NCBI GenBank assembly: GCA_037440065.1
Contig: JBBIUV010000015.1
Coordinates: 806,001-870,000 of the forward strand
DNA: 64,000 bases
Origin: UBA1563 sp037440065
Lineage (GTDB): Bacteria; Bacteroidota; Ignavibacteria; Ignavibacteriales; Ignavibacteriaceae
Reading direction: 5' to 3'
Positions 52,217 to 59,997 of this stretch are shown piece after piece (positions within the stretch are counted from its first letter, which is position 1; each line of letters begins with the position of its first letter). The notes under the pieces were generated by a model. The model searched no databases and had not been told where the DNA came from. It saw nothing but the letters and a program-made list of their open reading frames with translations. The position numbers and the translations under genes are program-made.

Positions 52217-53284
52217 TCACCGTGTTTTAAACCCGACTTGTTCAATCAATCCTTTAGCTTTTTTTGCTATCTCTTTCGTATCAAAAGAAAGCCGCATCGT
52301 TCCACCGGTTCCCTCACGCATTTTAAGAATTTCTACATCCTTAATGCTTATGTTGTTTTTATAAAGGATCTCGGACATTCTAAATAAGACACCCGGTTCG
52401 TCTTTCACGAATATGAAGATATCCGAAAGTGGATTTAGAAATCCTTTTGAATTTTTGGGAATTTCATCCCGCTTCTCTTTCGCTTTTTCAAATGCGAGTT
52501 TAAGTGATGAAAAATCCTCTTTTTCGATCGAGTCAGAGACATCCGATATCGTCTGCTGAAATTTAGTCAGTGCAGTCAGGATGTGTTTTCGATTTTTTCG
52601 GATGATCTGTTCCCAAATTAAAAAATCGCTCGATGCAATTCGGGTTAAATCTCTAAATCCTCCTGCGGCAAAATCTTTGAAGGCAGCTTGCTCTCCGTTT
52701 AGAGCAGAGTTCACAAGTGAGACAGCAACTATTTGAGGAAGATGACTCACATTTGCCACGATAGTATCATGCAGAGATGCATCCAGGAATTTTATTTTGG
52801 CTCCAATTCCGGAAAGGAGATCAATTAATTTTTGCGCAGCAGATGTTTGTGCATACTCGCCGGTTAAAATATAAATAGCATTTTCAAAAAGAATTGGATC
52901 TGAATTTTCATATCCCCCCTTTTCTTTTCCCGTCATTGGGTGTCCGCCGATGTAAATTCCCTCACTTTGCAAAGTATTCCATTTATTCTGAAGGGCTTCT
53001 TTTACGCTGCATACATCAGTTACAATACAGCCCGACTCTACAACCGAGGCAAGTTTTCCAATTTCAGTTAGAGAAAACTCCGTTGGAAGGCAGAGAAAAA
53101 CTATATCTGCATTTTTTACATCTGATGAGCTCATCAGCGCTTCATCAATAACTTTTTCCGAAAGTGCTTGCGAGGTAACATCAGCAAAATCAAAACCAGA
53201 AATAAAAATTTCAGGAGAAACAGTTTTAATTGCTTTTGCAAGCGAACCGCCGATTAGTCCGAGACCGAGAATAGCGATTTTCAT
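52217..53284 (-). CDS. tyrA: Prephenate dehydrogenase with ACT domain
   Basis: This enzyme converts prephenate to 4-hydroxyphenylpyruvate with NAD(P)+, toward tyrosine. The N-terminal Rossmann motif is ILGLGLIGGSLAKAIK. The catalytic-domain signatures are GGHPMTGKEKGGYENSDP (His and Gly-rich substrate loop) and IVANVSHLPQIVAVSLVN. The last ~75 residues (IFIFVKDEPGVLFRMSEILYK) form an ACT domain suggesting aromatic feedback. Its ATG follows directly after the stop codon of aroF, so the two are coupled. Arogenate specificity cannot be ruled out. Confidence 0.94.
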   Translation of the reverse strand: MKIAILGLGLIGGSLAKAIKTVSPEIFISGFDFADVTSQALSEKVIDEALMSSSDVKNADIVFLCLPTEFSLTEIGKLASVVESGCIVTDVCSVKEALQNKWNTLQSEGIYIGGHPMTGKEKGGYENSDPILFENAIYILTGEYAQTSAAQKLIDLLSGIGAKIKFLDASLHDTIVANVSHLPQIVAVSLVNSALNGEQAAFKDFAAGGFRDLTRIASSDFLIWEQIIRKNRKHILTALTKFQQTISDVSDSIEKEDFSSLKLAFEKAKEKRDEIPKNSKGFLNPLSDIFIFVKDEPGVLFRMSEILYKNNISIKDVEILKMREGTGGTMRLSFDTKEIAKKAKGLIEQVGFKTR

Positions 53285-54301
53285 CTATGAAATTTTTCTT
53301 CCGATTACTTCTGCAATAAGACGAATCTGCTTCATCAATTCGAAAAACTGCTCCGGTAATAATGCCTGAGGTCCATCGCTCAACGCTTTTTCCGGTTCAT
53401 GGTGGACTTCAACCATCAACGCATCAGCGCCGGCTGCAACTGCTGCTCGAGCCATCGGTAAAACTTTATCGCGTAAACCGGTAGCGTGTGAAGGATCGGC
53501 TACAACAGGTAAGTGACTCTTCTTTTGCAACACCGGAATTGCGGAAAGATCAAACGTATTTCTTGTTGCAGTTTCAAACGTCCGAATTCCTCGTTCGCAC
53601 AACATGATCTGTTTGTTTCCATTTGATAAAATATATTCTGCTGACATTAACCACTCTTCGATTGTTGCAGAAAGTCCCCGCTTTAACATAATCGGAATAT
53701 TAGTTTTGCCAAGTTCTTTCAACAAAGAAAAGTTCTGCATATTGCGCGCGCCTATTTGAAAAATATCGGTATACTTTCCAATCAAATCGATTTGAGCGTT
53801 TTCCATTACTTCCGTAATTACAAGAAGATTGTGAGCATCTGCTGCCATGCGGATAAGTTTCAAACCTTCTTCTCCCATTCCTTGAAATGCGTAAGGAGAA
53901 GTGCGCGGTTTAAAAGCTCCTCCGCGTAAAATTTTTGCACCGGATTTTGCAACGATTTCTGCAAGCGTAAAAATTTGTTCTTCACTTTCGATTGAACAAG
54001 GTCCCGCCATCATCATCACTTCGTTTCCGCCGATCGGAATTCCTTTAATTGTTATGACCGTATTCTCTTTTTGGAAACTTCGGCTTGCTAGTTTATAAGG
54101 CTCGGTTATGCGATAAACTTCAGCTACACCATCAATGATTTTTACATTGCGTGTATCAAAATCGGGTTTAACGCCGATTGCCCCAAGAACAATTTGTTCC
54201 ACACCGGTTGATTTATGAACGGCAAATCCGAAATCTTCCAAATGTTTTATAATATTTTCTATCTGTTTATCTGCAATATTCTTTTCTAATACAATAACCA
54301 T
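53285..54301 (-). CDS. aroF: 3-deoxy-7-phosphoheptulonate (DAHP) synthase, type I-beta
   Basis: First step of the shikimate pathway, joining phosphoenolpyruvate and erythrose 4-phosphate. It has an N-terminal ferredoxin-like regulatory domain (residues ~1-75, VIVLEKNIADKQIENIIKHL) like that of Thermotoga DAHP synthase, then the TIM barrel: MMAGPCSIESEEQIF, ILRGGAFKPRTSPYAFQG, IQIGARNMQNFSLL and LPVVADPSHATGLR. Metal ligands (Cys in GPCS, His in PSHATG, the Glu in MVEVHHEPEKALSD) are present. It is directly upstream of tyrA, so tyrosine synthesis genes are paired. The symbol is by family, not by tested isozyme type. Confidence 0.95.
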   Translation of the reverse strand: MVIVLEKNIADKQIENIIKHLEDFGFAVHKSTGVEQIVLGAIGVKPDFDTRNVKIIDGVAEVYRITEPYKLASRSFQKENTVITIKGIPIGGNEVMMMAGPCSIESEEQIFTLAEIVAKSGAKILRGGAFKPRTSPYAFQGMGEEGLKLIRMAADAHNLLVITEVMENAQIDLIGKYTDIFQIGARNMQNFSLLKELGKTNIPIMLKRGLSATIEEWLMSAEYILSNGNKQIMLCERGIRTFETATRNTFDLSAIPVLQKKSHLPVVADPSHATGLRDKVLPMARAAVAAGADALMVEVHHEPEKALSDGPQALLPEQFFELMKQIRLIAEVIGRKIS

Positions 54302-54356
54302 TTTTCACCAATTACATTTTGTTTTTGAATTTCACTTTCAATATAAAGTGATGTTG

Positions 54357-54974
54357 TTAATTATGAAATTTTTTCTCACCGGCATTCATGGCAATATCCA
54401 AATAATCTTCTTTTGTTGGAATTGCACATGAATATTTTGGACTGTAGGAACAATAAGGACTATATGCAAGATTAAAATCGATTGTGTACAGAAAATCTCT
54501 AGTTGGGTTTAATTCGAAATCCAAATATCTTCCTACACCGTACGTTTCTTCTCCCGTAGTTTTATCTGTAAACCAGAGACTGTAATAATTTTCTCCACTT
54601 CGCGAATTTCCATTGTAAACGTTCATCTTATAATTTTTGTTTTTGAAGGGAATAGTAACGTAACCGAAGCGAACAACCTTTCTTTCTTCACCTTTTGTTC
54701 CGAAAATTGAAATTGTGTCTTTCGATTCGAACTCTATCAACTTACTTTTAAAAACAAAATCGGGATCAACATCAAAATATTTCAACGGTTCAAAATGTTG
54801 CTTTGGCTCTTGATTGAACGGGGAAGAAGCATCGTTTTTCATCCACTCATCTTTTTCTTTTCTCTGCTGTTCAATAGAGGAAATATACTTTTGCTGTTCC
54901 GGTGTGTACTGTTTCCCGCAAGAAACCAGAAATAACACGAGGAGTAATAAAACGATGTTACTTTTCATCTTCAA
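54357..54974 (-). CDS. DUF1684 lipoprotein
   Basis: The product has 205 residues. The N-terminus MKMKSNIVLLLLVLFLVSCGKQ is a clear lipoprotein signal with Cys19 as anchor. The mature part matches DUF1684: a motif EQQRKEKDEWMKNDASSPF, a strand-rich core, and the family end FNLAYSPYCSYSPKYSCAIPTKEDYL. The function is unknown; the YSPYC/PPxE-like terminus suggests a small ligand-binding site. The gene overlaps mutS by 17 bases and follows it on the same strand. An alternative ATG six bases downstream is possible. Confidence 0.88.
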   Translation of the reverse strand: MKMKSNIVLLLLVLFLVSCGKQYTPEQQKYISSIEQQRKEKDEWMKNDASSPFNQEPKQHFEPLKYFDVDPDFVFKSKLIEFESKDTISIFGTKGEERKVVRFGYVTIPFKNKNYKMNVYNGNSRSGENYYSLWFTDKTTGEETYGVGRYLDFELNPTRDFLYTIDFNLAYSPYCSYSPKYSCAIPTKEDYLDIAMNAGEKKFHN

Positions 54975-57567
54975 CTTTCTTTTTCATATCGTGCAAATAA
55001 TTTAGCGCCTGGAGCGGAGTTAAATTATTAACTTCCAATTCTTTTATCTCATCACGGAACTTGTCATCTTTAAACTCAAACATATTTATTTGAGAATCAT
55101 TCTTTTGCTTCAATTTTGCGAGCCGCTCTTTCTTTACTTCGTACGGAGTTAATTCTTTCCCTTCAAGATTAAACAAAATTTCTTTTGCTCTATCAGTCAC
55201 GAATTTTGGTAACCCAGCCATTTGTGCAACTTGAATACCGTAGCTATGGTCGGCTCTGCCGGGATTTACTTTGTGAAGAAAAATTACTTTGTCGTCATAC
55301 TCGCGAACTTCAACTTTGTAATTTTTTATTCGCGGAAAAAGATCCGACATTTCGTTCAATTCGTGATAATGCGTTGCGAACAGTGTCTTTGCCGAAATAT
55401 CGGAATTCTCATGGAGAAATTCGGTTATTGCCCACGCGATGGAAATTCCATCGAAAGTTGATGTTCCTCTTCCAATTTCATCAAGAAGAATTAAACTTTT
55501 TGAAGTTGCGTTGTTAATGATGTTCGCCGCTTCCTGCATTTCGACAAGGAAGGTGCTTTCACCTGCAGAGATATTATCGCTAGCTCCGACGCGCGTAAAA
55601 ATTCTATCCACCAAACCAATTGTTGCTGCTCCTGCGGGGACAAACGATCCTATTTGCGCCAACAAAACAAGCAATCCAATTTGCCGAAGATAAACAGATT
55701 TGCCCGCCATATTGGGTCCGGTTAACAAAATAATCTGTTGTTCTTCATTATTCATTTTGCAATTGTTGGGAGTAAATTTTTCTCCCAGTGGTAAGATTCT
55801 TTCAACAACCGGATGCCGACCTTCTTTAATTTCTAAAATTGTCGATGTATCAACCAGCGGTTTTACATAATTATATTGTTCGGCAACTTCCGCAAACGAA
55901 AGAAAACAATCGAGCATGGCAACAAGACGCGCATTATTCTGTATGGTTTCTGCGAAAGACGAAACGAACAGACGGAGTTCATTGAAAAGCTGAGATTCAA
56001 GTTCGTAAATTTTATCTTCAGCATTCAGAACTTTTTCTTCGTACTCTTTCAAATCCGGAGTAATGTACCGTTCTGAATTAACAAGTGTTTGTTTGCGTAT
56101 ATAATCAGCCGGAATTTTGTCTTTGTGTGTATTGCTGATTTCAATATAATACCCGAACACGCGGTTATAATTTATTTTCAGCGAGGGAATTCCAGATTTT
56201 TCTCGCTCGGTTTTTTGTAGATTGGCGATCCAATCTTTCCCATGAAGCGAAATATCTCTAAGCTCATCTAGTTCAGCACTGTAGCTGCTGCGGATTACAC
56301 CACCATCAACAATGGAAAGTGGGGGAGAATCAACTAAAGCATTTTGAATTTTTTCAGACAATTGGTCGAGTGGTTCCAACTGTTGGAAGATTTGAGAAAG
56401 AGCTTTTGATTCCGTTGTGGTTAACAATTCTTTTATAATCGGTATTTTTTTAAGCGAAGTTTTTAGGAAAACCAATTCGCGGGGATTCGCTCTACCGGTA
56501 CAAATCTTTGAAACCAGTCTTTCAAGATCACCGATCTCTTTTAATTCGAGTAAAAGTTTTTTCCTAACTTCTTTTTTAGTTACAAACTCATCAACCGCAT
56601 TTTGACGGGCGAGAATTGCTTCTAACTTTTTAAGAGGAGCGGAAACCCATTTTTTTAATAGTCTTCCACCCATTGCGGTTTCGGTTTTATCAAGAATTGA
56701 AATGAGTGAACCTTCCCGTCCGCCATCCTGCATCGAAAAAATTATTTCAAGATTCCGCTTTGTTGAATGATCCAAAAGCATATAGTCAGATGGATTGTAA
56801 AGTGCGACTTTATTTAAATGGGAAAGGTTTGCTTTTTGAGTTTCTTGTAAATAATTGAGAATTCCTCCAGCAGCGATGACTCCGGTATTCAACTTCTCAA
56901 TTCCAAATCCTTTAAGATTTACGGTTTTGAACTGCATCAGTAAAAGCTCTTTTGCATATTCAAAATTGAAAATCCAGTCATCAAGTTTTGTGATTCGGAT
57001 AGAAGAATTTATTGAAGCTATAACCAGCGAATATTCTTCTTTTAATTTTTTGGAAAGAAGAACTTCCACCGGAGAAATTAATTCTATCTGCTGTTTTAAA
57101 TGATTGGCCGGTACTTCGTAAACTTGGAACTCACCGGTAGAAATATCGCAGAATGAAATTCCGGCGATTTCATCCTTAATTACAAATGAAAAAAGATAAT
57201 TGTTTTTTTTGTGGTCGAGCAGTTTATCGGTAAAAGCAACGCCGGGAGTTACCACTTCAACAACTTCGCGCTTAACAATTCCTTTAGCAAATTTTGGATT
57301 CTCGGTCTGTTCGCAAACAGCAACACGAAATCCGGCTCTTACAAGTTTTGGTAAATAAGTGTCTATTGCATGATGCGGAAATCCAGCCAAGGGAACGTCA
57401 CCTGCAGCTCCGTTTGCTCGTCGGGTTAAGGTAATTCCAAGTACTTTTGAGGCAGTTTTTGCGTCTTCATCAAACGTTTCAAAAAAGTCACCTACACGGA
57501 AAAGAAGAATCGTATCCGGGTGAGCCTCTTTAATTTTAAGATATTGAGCCATTAAGGGGGTTTGCAT
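54958..57567 (-). CDS. mutS: DNA mismatch repair protein MutS
   Basis: MutS recognises base mismatches. The 869 residues fit MutS1. The mismatch-reading Phe-x-Glu is seen in VGDFFETFDEDAK (near residues 26-38), with PLMAQYLKIKEAHPD just before it. The ATPase has Walker A LLTGPNMAGKSVYLRQI, then LLDEIGRGTSTFDGISIAWA and the TFATHYHEL motif. Its promoter lies 30 bases upstream. mutL is not in the window. The gene is first of a unit that runs into the DUF1684 lipoprotein gene and probably aroF-tyrA. Confidence 0.98.
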   Translation of the reverse strand: MQTPLMAQYLKIKEAHPDTILLFRVGDFFETFDEDAKTASKVLGITLTRRANGAAGDVPLAGFPHHAIDTYLPKLVRAGFRVAVCEQTENPKFAKGIVKREVVEVVTPGVAFTDKLLDHKKNNYLFSFVIKDEIAGISFCDISTGEFQVYEVPANHLKQQIELISPVEVLLSKKLKEEYSLVIASINSSIRITKLDDWIFNFEYAKELLLMQFKTVNLKGFGIEKLNTGVIAAGGILNYLQETQKANLSHLNKVALYNPSDYMLLDHSTKRNLEIIFSMQDGGREGSLISILDKTETAMGGRLLKKWVSAPLKKLEAILARQNAVDEFVTKKEVRKKLLLELKEIGDLERLVSKICTGRANPRELVFLKTSLKKIPIIKELLTTTESKALSQIFQQLEPLDQLSEKIQNALVDSPPLSIVDGGVIRSSYSAELDELRDISLHGKDWIANLQKTEREKSGIPSLKINYNRVFGYYIEISNTHKDKIPADYIRKQTLVNSERYITPDLKEYEEKVLNAEDKIYELESQLFNELRLFVSSFAETIQNNARLVAMLDCFLSFAEVAEQYNYVKPLVDTSTILEIKEGRHPVVERILPLGEKFTPNNCKMNNEEQQIILLTGPNMAGKSVYLRQIGLLVLLAQIGSFVPAGAATIGLVDRIFTRVGASDNISAGESTFLVEMQEAANIINNATSKSLILLDEIGRGTSTFDGISIAWAITEFLHENSDISAKTLFATHYHELNEMSDLFPRIKNYKVEVREYDDKVIFLHKVNPGRADHSYGIQVAQMAGLPKFVTDRAKEILFNLEGKELTPYEVKKERLAKLKQKNDSQINMFEFKDDKFRDEIKELEVNNLTPLQALNYLHDMKKKVEDEK

Positions 57568-57596
57568 TGCACTTCATCTAGTTCAAAATAGTGAAA

Positions 57597-57627
57597 CAAA
57601 TTTACCGCAAACTTAACGGATTTGCAA
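57597..57627 (-). promoter_or_regulatory. Bacteroidota-type promoter for mutS
   Basis: On the minus strand: TTG, 20 bases, TAAATTTG, ending 30 bases before the mutS ATG. Confidence 0.8.
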
Positions 57628-57884
57628 TTTTTGAATGCCGGTTCACGCAATTTCTATAAATTATGGTTTTTTTGCCGTTGAATTTGAGAAACTAAAATTT
57701 TACTCTTTCTTGCTATTAAAAACATGAATCTTGATAACTCAAGTTTAATTATTCTTTCCCAAAGTCAAAGAAAAGGTATTTCCTTTAATTAAAACTTTTG
57801 GAAACATGAAAAAACAACTAAAATCAACGAAAATGCTAAAGTCCCTATCCCCAAAACGTCTCAAAATATTTTCTTCAGTTAAAA

Positions 57885-57915
57885 TTGACTTCTATATGGT
57901 TTTTCCTTAATTTTG
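57885..57915 (+). promoter_or_regulatory. Bacteroidota-type promoter for rplU-rpmA
   Basis: TTG (in TTGACTTCTA), 20 bases, TAATTTTG. The transcript would start near 57922, 25 bases before the rplU ATG at 57947, with AAAAGG between. Confidence 0.85.
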
Positions 57916-57946
57916 TAAACTTAGAAAAGAAGAAAAGGTGAAAAAT

Positions 57947-58255
57947 ATGTATGCAGTAGTAGAAATTGCAGGTCAGCAATTTAAAGTTTCCGAAAAAAAC
58001 AAAGTGTATGTTCCGCTCTTGGCTCAAGAACCAAATAGCGAGCTTACCTTTGATTCTGTTTTGTTGGCAGGCGATGAAAACGAAACAAAAATTGGCACCC
58101 CGTTTTTAGATTCTCCAAAAGTCTATGCAAAAGTTCTTGAACATGTTCAAGACGAAAAAGTTTTTGTTTTCAAAAAGAAAAGAAGAACCGGGCATGAGAA
58201 GTTTAACGGACATCGCCAACAGTTAACAAGAATTGAAATTACTAAAATTGGTTAA
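57947..58255 (+). CDS. rplU: 50S ribosomal protein L21
   Basis: L21 binds 23S rRNA. The protein starts YAVVEIAGQQFKVSEKN, and the family core FDSVLLAGDENETKIGTPF and VFVFKKKRRTGHEKFNGHRQQ follow, ending LTRIEITKIG. The frame can be opened at a GTG (57938) but that codon lies in the AAAAGG ribosome site; the ATG at 57947 gives 102 residues and the normal N-terminus. It is followed by rpmA after 18 bases, the classic pair. Confidence 0.97.
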   Translation: MYAVVEIAGQQFKVSEKNKVYVPLLAQEPNSELTFDSVLLAGDENETKIGTPFLDSPKVYAKVLEHVQDEKVFVFKKKRRTGHEKFNGHRQQLTRIEITKIG

Positions 58256-58273
58256 AAGGTAAGGAGTTTTACA

Positions 58274-58531
58274 ATGGCTCATAAAAAAGGTCAAGGTTCT
58301 TCCAGAAATGGTAGAGATAGTAACGCGCAACGTTTAGGCGTTAAAAGATTTGGCGGACAAAAAGTTAACGCCGGAGAAATTCTCGTGCGTCAAAGAGGAA
58401 CTAAGTTTCATCCGGGAACAAACGTGCAAATCGGTGGGGATGACACTCTTTTTGCAGTTGCTGCTGGACAAGTAAAGTTTGAGATCGGTAGAGGAGATAG
58501 ACAGAAAGTTTCTGTTTACCCTGTAGTTTAA
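58274..58531 (+). CDS. rpmA: 50S ribosomal protein L27
   Basis: L27 reaches the peptidyl-transferase centre. The N-terminus AHKKGQGSSRNGRDSNAQRL is the conserved tip, with no cleaved extension of the Firmicutes kind. The core VKRFGGQKVNAGEILVRQRG and FHPGTNVQIGGDDTLFAV completes the 85-residue family length. AAGGAG precedes the ATG. It is co-transcribed with rplU and, after 22 bases, mdh. Confidence 0.97.
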   Translation: MAHKKGQGSSRNGRDSNAQRLGVKRFGGQKVNAGEILVRQRGTKFHPGTNVQIGGDDTLFAVAAGQVKFEIGRGDRQKVSVYPVV

Positions 58532-58553
58532 CAAACTTAAATCAGAGGAGAAC

Positions 58554-59480
58554 ATGAAAAAAATAACGGTTATTGGTGGCGGAAATGTCGGTTCTACTGC
58601 GGCACAAAGAATTGCTGAAAAGCAATTAGCTCAGGAAGTTGTACTCGTTGATATTCTTGAAGGAGTACCACAAGGCAAAGCACTTGATATGTGGGAGAGC
58701 GCTCCCGTCGAAGGTTTTGATTCTGCTGTTATTGGGGCAAATGATTATGCAGCTACTGCTAATTCTGATATTGTTGTAATTACTGCGGGTTTAGCAAGAA
58801 AACCTGGTATGAGCCGTGATGATTTATTATCCGCAAATGCCAAGATTGTAAAATCAGTTACTGAACAGGTTGTGGCTCAATCCCCAAATTCAATTCTTAT
58901 CGTTGTATCTAATCCCTTAGATGTAATGACATATGTCGCTAAAAAAGTTAGCGGTTTTGCAAAAAATCGTGTTATCGGTATGGCTGGAATTCTAGATTCT
59001 GCAAGATTCAGACTTTTTATCGCGCAAGAATTAAACGTTTCAGTTAGAGACGTTCAAGCGATGGTTTTAGGCGGACACGGCGATTCAATGGTTCCGTTAG
59101 TTCGATATTCAACGGTATCCGGAATTCCTATTTCAGAATTAATTTCTGCTGAAAGAATTGAAGCATTAGTAACACGCGCACGAAACGGTGGAATTGAAAT
59201 CGTAAATTATCTTAAAACCGGAAGTGCTTATTATGCTCCATCTTCCTCTTCAGTTGAAATGGTTGAAGCGATTGCAAGAAACAGCAATAGAGTTCTTCCT
59301 TGTTCAGCTTGGCTTGAAGGTGAATACGGTTTGAACGCTGTTTATTGTGGTGTTCCCGTTAAATTGAATGCGAACGGAATCGAACAAATTCTTGAACTAA
59401 AGTTAACCGATGAAGAAATTGCCGGATTAAAGCGATCTGCTGATGATGTAGCGGCGAATATTAAAAAGCTAGATATCTAA
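58554..59480 (+). CDS. mdh: Malate dehydrogenase
   Basis: NAD-dependent interconversion of malate and oxaloacetate in the TCA cycle. The NAD motif is KKITVIGGGNVGSTAAQRIA; the substrate arginines and catalytic His are in ARKPGMSRDDLL, MAGILDSARFR and VLGGHGDSMVPLVRYS. The 308 residues and the LDH-like type fit the tetrameric malate dehydrogenases of Chlorobi and Bacteroidota, in which the residue after ITAGLARKPGM distinguishes malate (Arg) from lactate (Gln). AGAGGAGAAC supplies an excellent ribosome site. Coupling with L21/L27 is unusual. Confidence 0.95.
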   Translation: MKKITVIGGGNVGSTAAQRIAEKQLAQEVVLVDILEGVPQGKALDMWESAPVEGFDSAVIGANDYAATANSDIVVITAGLARKPGMSRDDLLSANAKIVKSVTEQVVAQSPNSILIVVSNPLDVMTYVAKKVSGFAKNRVIGMAGILDSARFRLFIAQELNVSVRDVQAMVLGGHGDSMVPLVRYSTVSGIPISELISAERIEALVTRARNGGIEIVNYLKTGSAYYAPSSSSVEMVEAIARNSNRVLPCSAWLEGEYGLNAVYCGVPVKLNANGIEQILELKLTDEEIAGLKRSADDVAANIKKLDI

Positions 59481-59499
59481 CTTCATCTTTTAAATTAAG

Positions 59500-59527
59500 A
59501 AGGCATCTCTTTTGAGATGCCTTTTCT
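59500..59527. terminator. Intrinsic terminator after mdh
   Basis: AAGGCATCTC, loop TTTT, GAGATGCCTT then TTCTG, twenty bases after the mdh stop and before the end of the convergent gene at 59536. It is symmetrical but the T-run is better on the plus strand. Confidence 0.88.
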
Positions 59528-59535
59528 GTTTTAAA

Positions 59536-59946
59536 CTAGAGTGAAATTTTCAGAACGGTTTCTGTTCCGGTGGGAGTGATATTGTGATAAACTTCATCAC
59601 AGTAAACTTTCATCAAGTAAACACCACGTCCCGAATCTCTAAATAAATTTTCAGGTTGTGTTGGATCGGGGATAGAAGAGGGATCAAATCCATTTCCTTC
59701 ATCTTTTACTTTTATAGTTAAAGTTTTTCCTTCGATAGAAAAATCGATATGAACTAATTTGGTAATATCTTTTTTGTTAGCATGAATGATGGCGTTGGTT
59801 ATAGCTTCTGTTAAAGCCACCATCAACTCAGGGAATCTTTTTTCAGGGAGTTTGATTTCAAGGGCGATTTGATTAAAAAACTCTTCCACAATAATCAGAT
59901 TATTCGGATCGCTTTCTATGTCAAGGTGGTAATTTTGTGTTTCCAA
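59536..59946 (-). CDS. RsbW-like serine kinase / anti-sigma ATP-binding protein
   Basis: A 136-residue stand-alone GHKL ATPase domain. The N box is VALTEAITNAIIHANKKD, and the G1/G2 boxes are KDEGNGFDPSS and FRDSGRGVYLMKVYCDEV. Such proteins bind and inhibit a sigma factor or phosphorylate an anti-anti-sigma factor (RsbW, SpoIIAB). No partner sigma factor or STAS-domain gene lies nearby in the window, so its target must be encoded elsewhere. It is cytoplasmic. A role in a wider phosphatase-kinase switch is inference. Confidence 0.9.
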   Translation of the reverse strand: METQNYHLDIESDPNNLIIVEEFFNQIALEIKLPEKRFPELMVALTEAITNAIIHANKKDITKLVHIDFSIEGKTLTIKVKDEGNGFDPSSIPDPTQPENLFRDSGRGVYLMKVYCDEVYHNITPTGTETVLKISL

Positions 59947-59997
59947 ATGATGTCAGTTTTTTTATTGAAAAATAAGGAAAATAATTGTATTAGCAAT

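Larger units (their letters stand above)
57568..57946. other. Divergent intergenic region between mutS and rplU
   Basis: 379 bases without a gene. It holds the mutS promoter at its left end and the rplU promoter at its right end. Between them (57630-57880) the sequence is AT-rich; the longest open frames are about 20 codons and I saw no tRNA, riboswitch or significant hairpin. Confidence 0.8.

Noticed and set aside
54331..54352. Hairpin-like TCACTTT/AAAGTGA after the DUF1684 gene
   Set aside because: Seven-base stem without following T-run; the genes on either side are probably co-transcribed, so I do not call a terminator.
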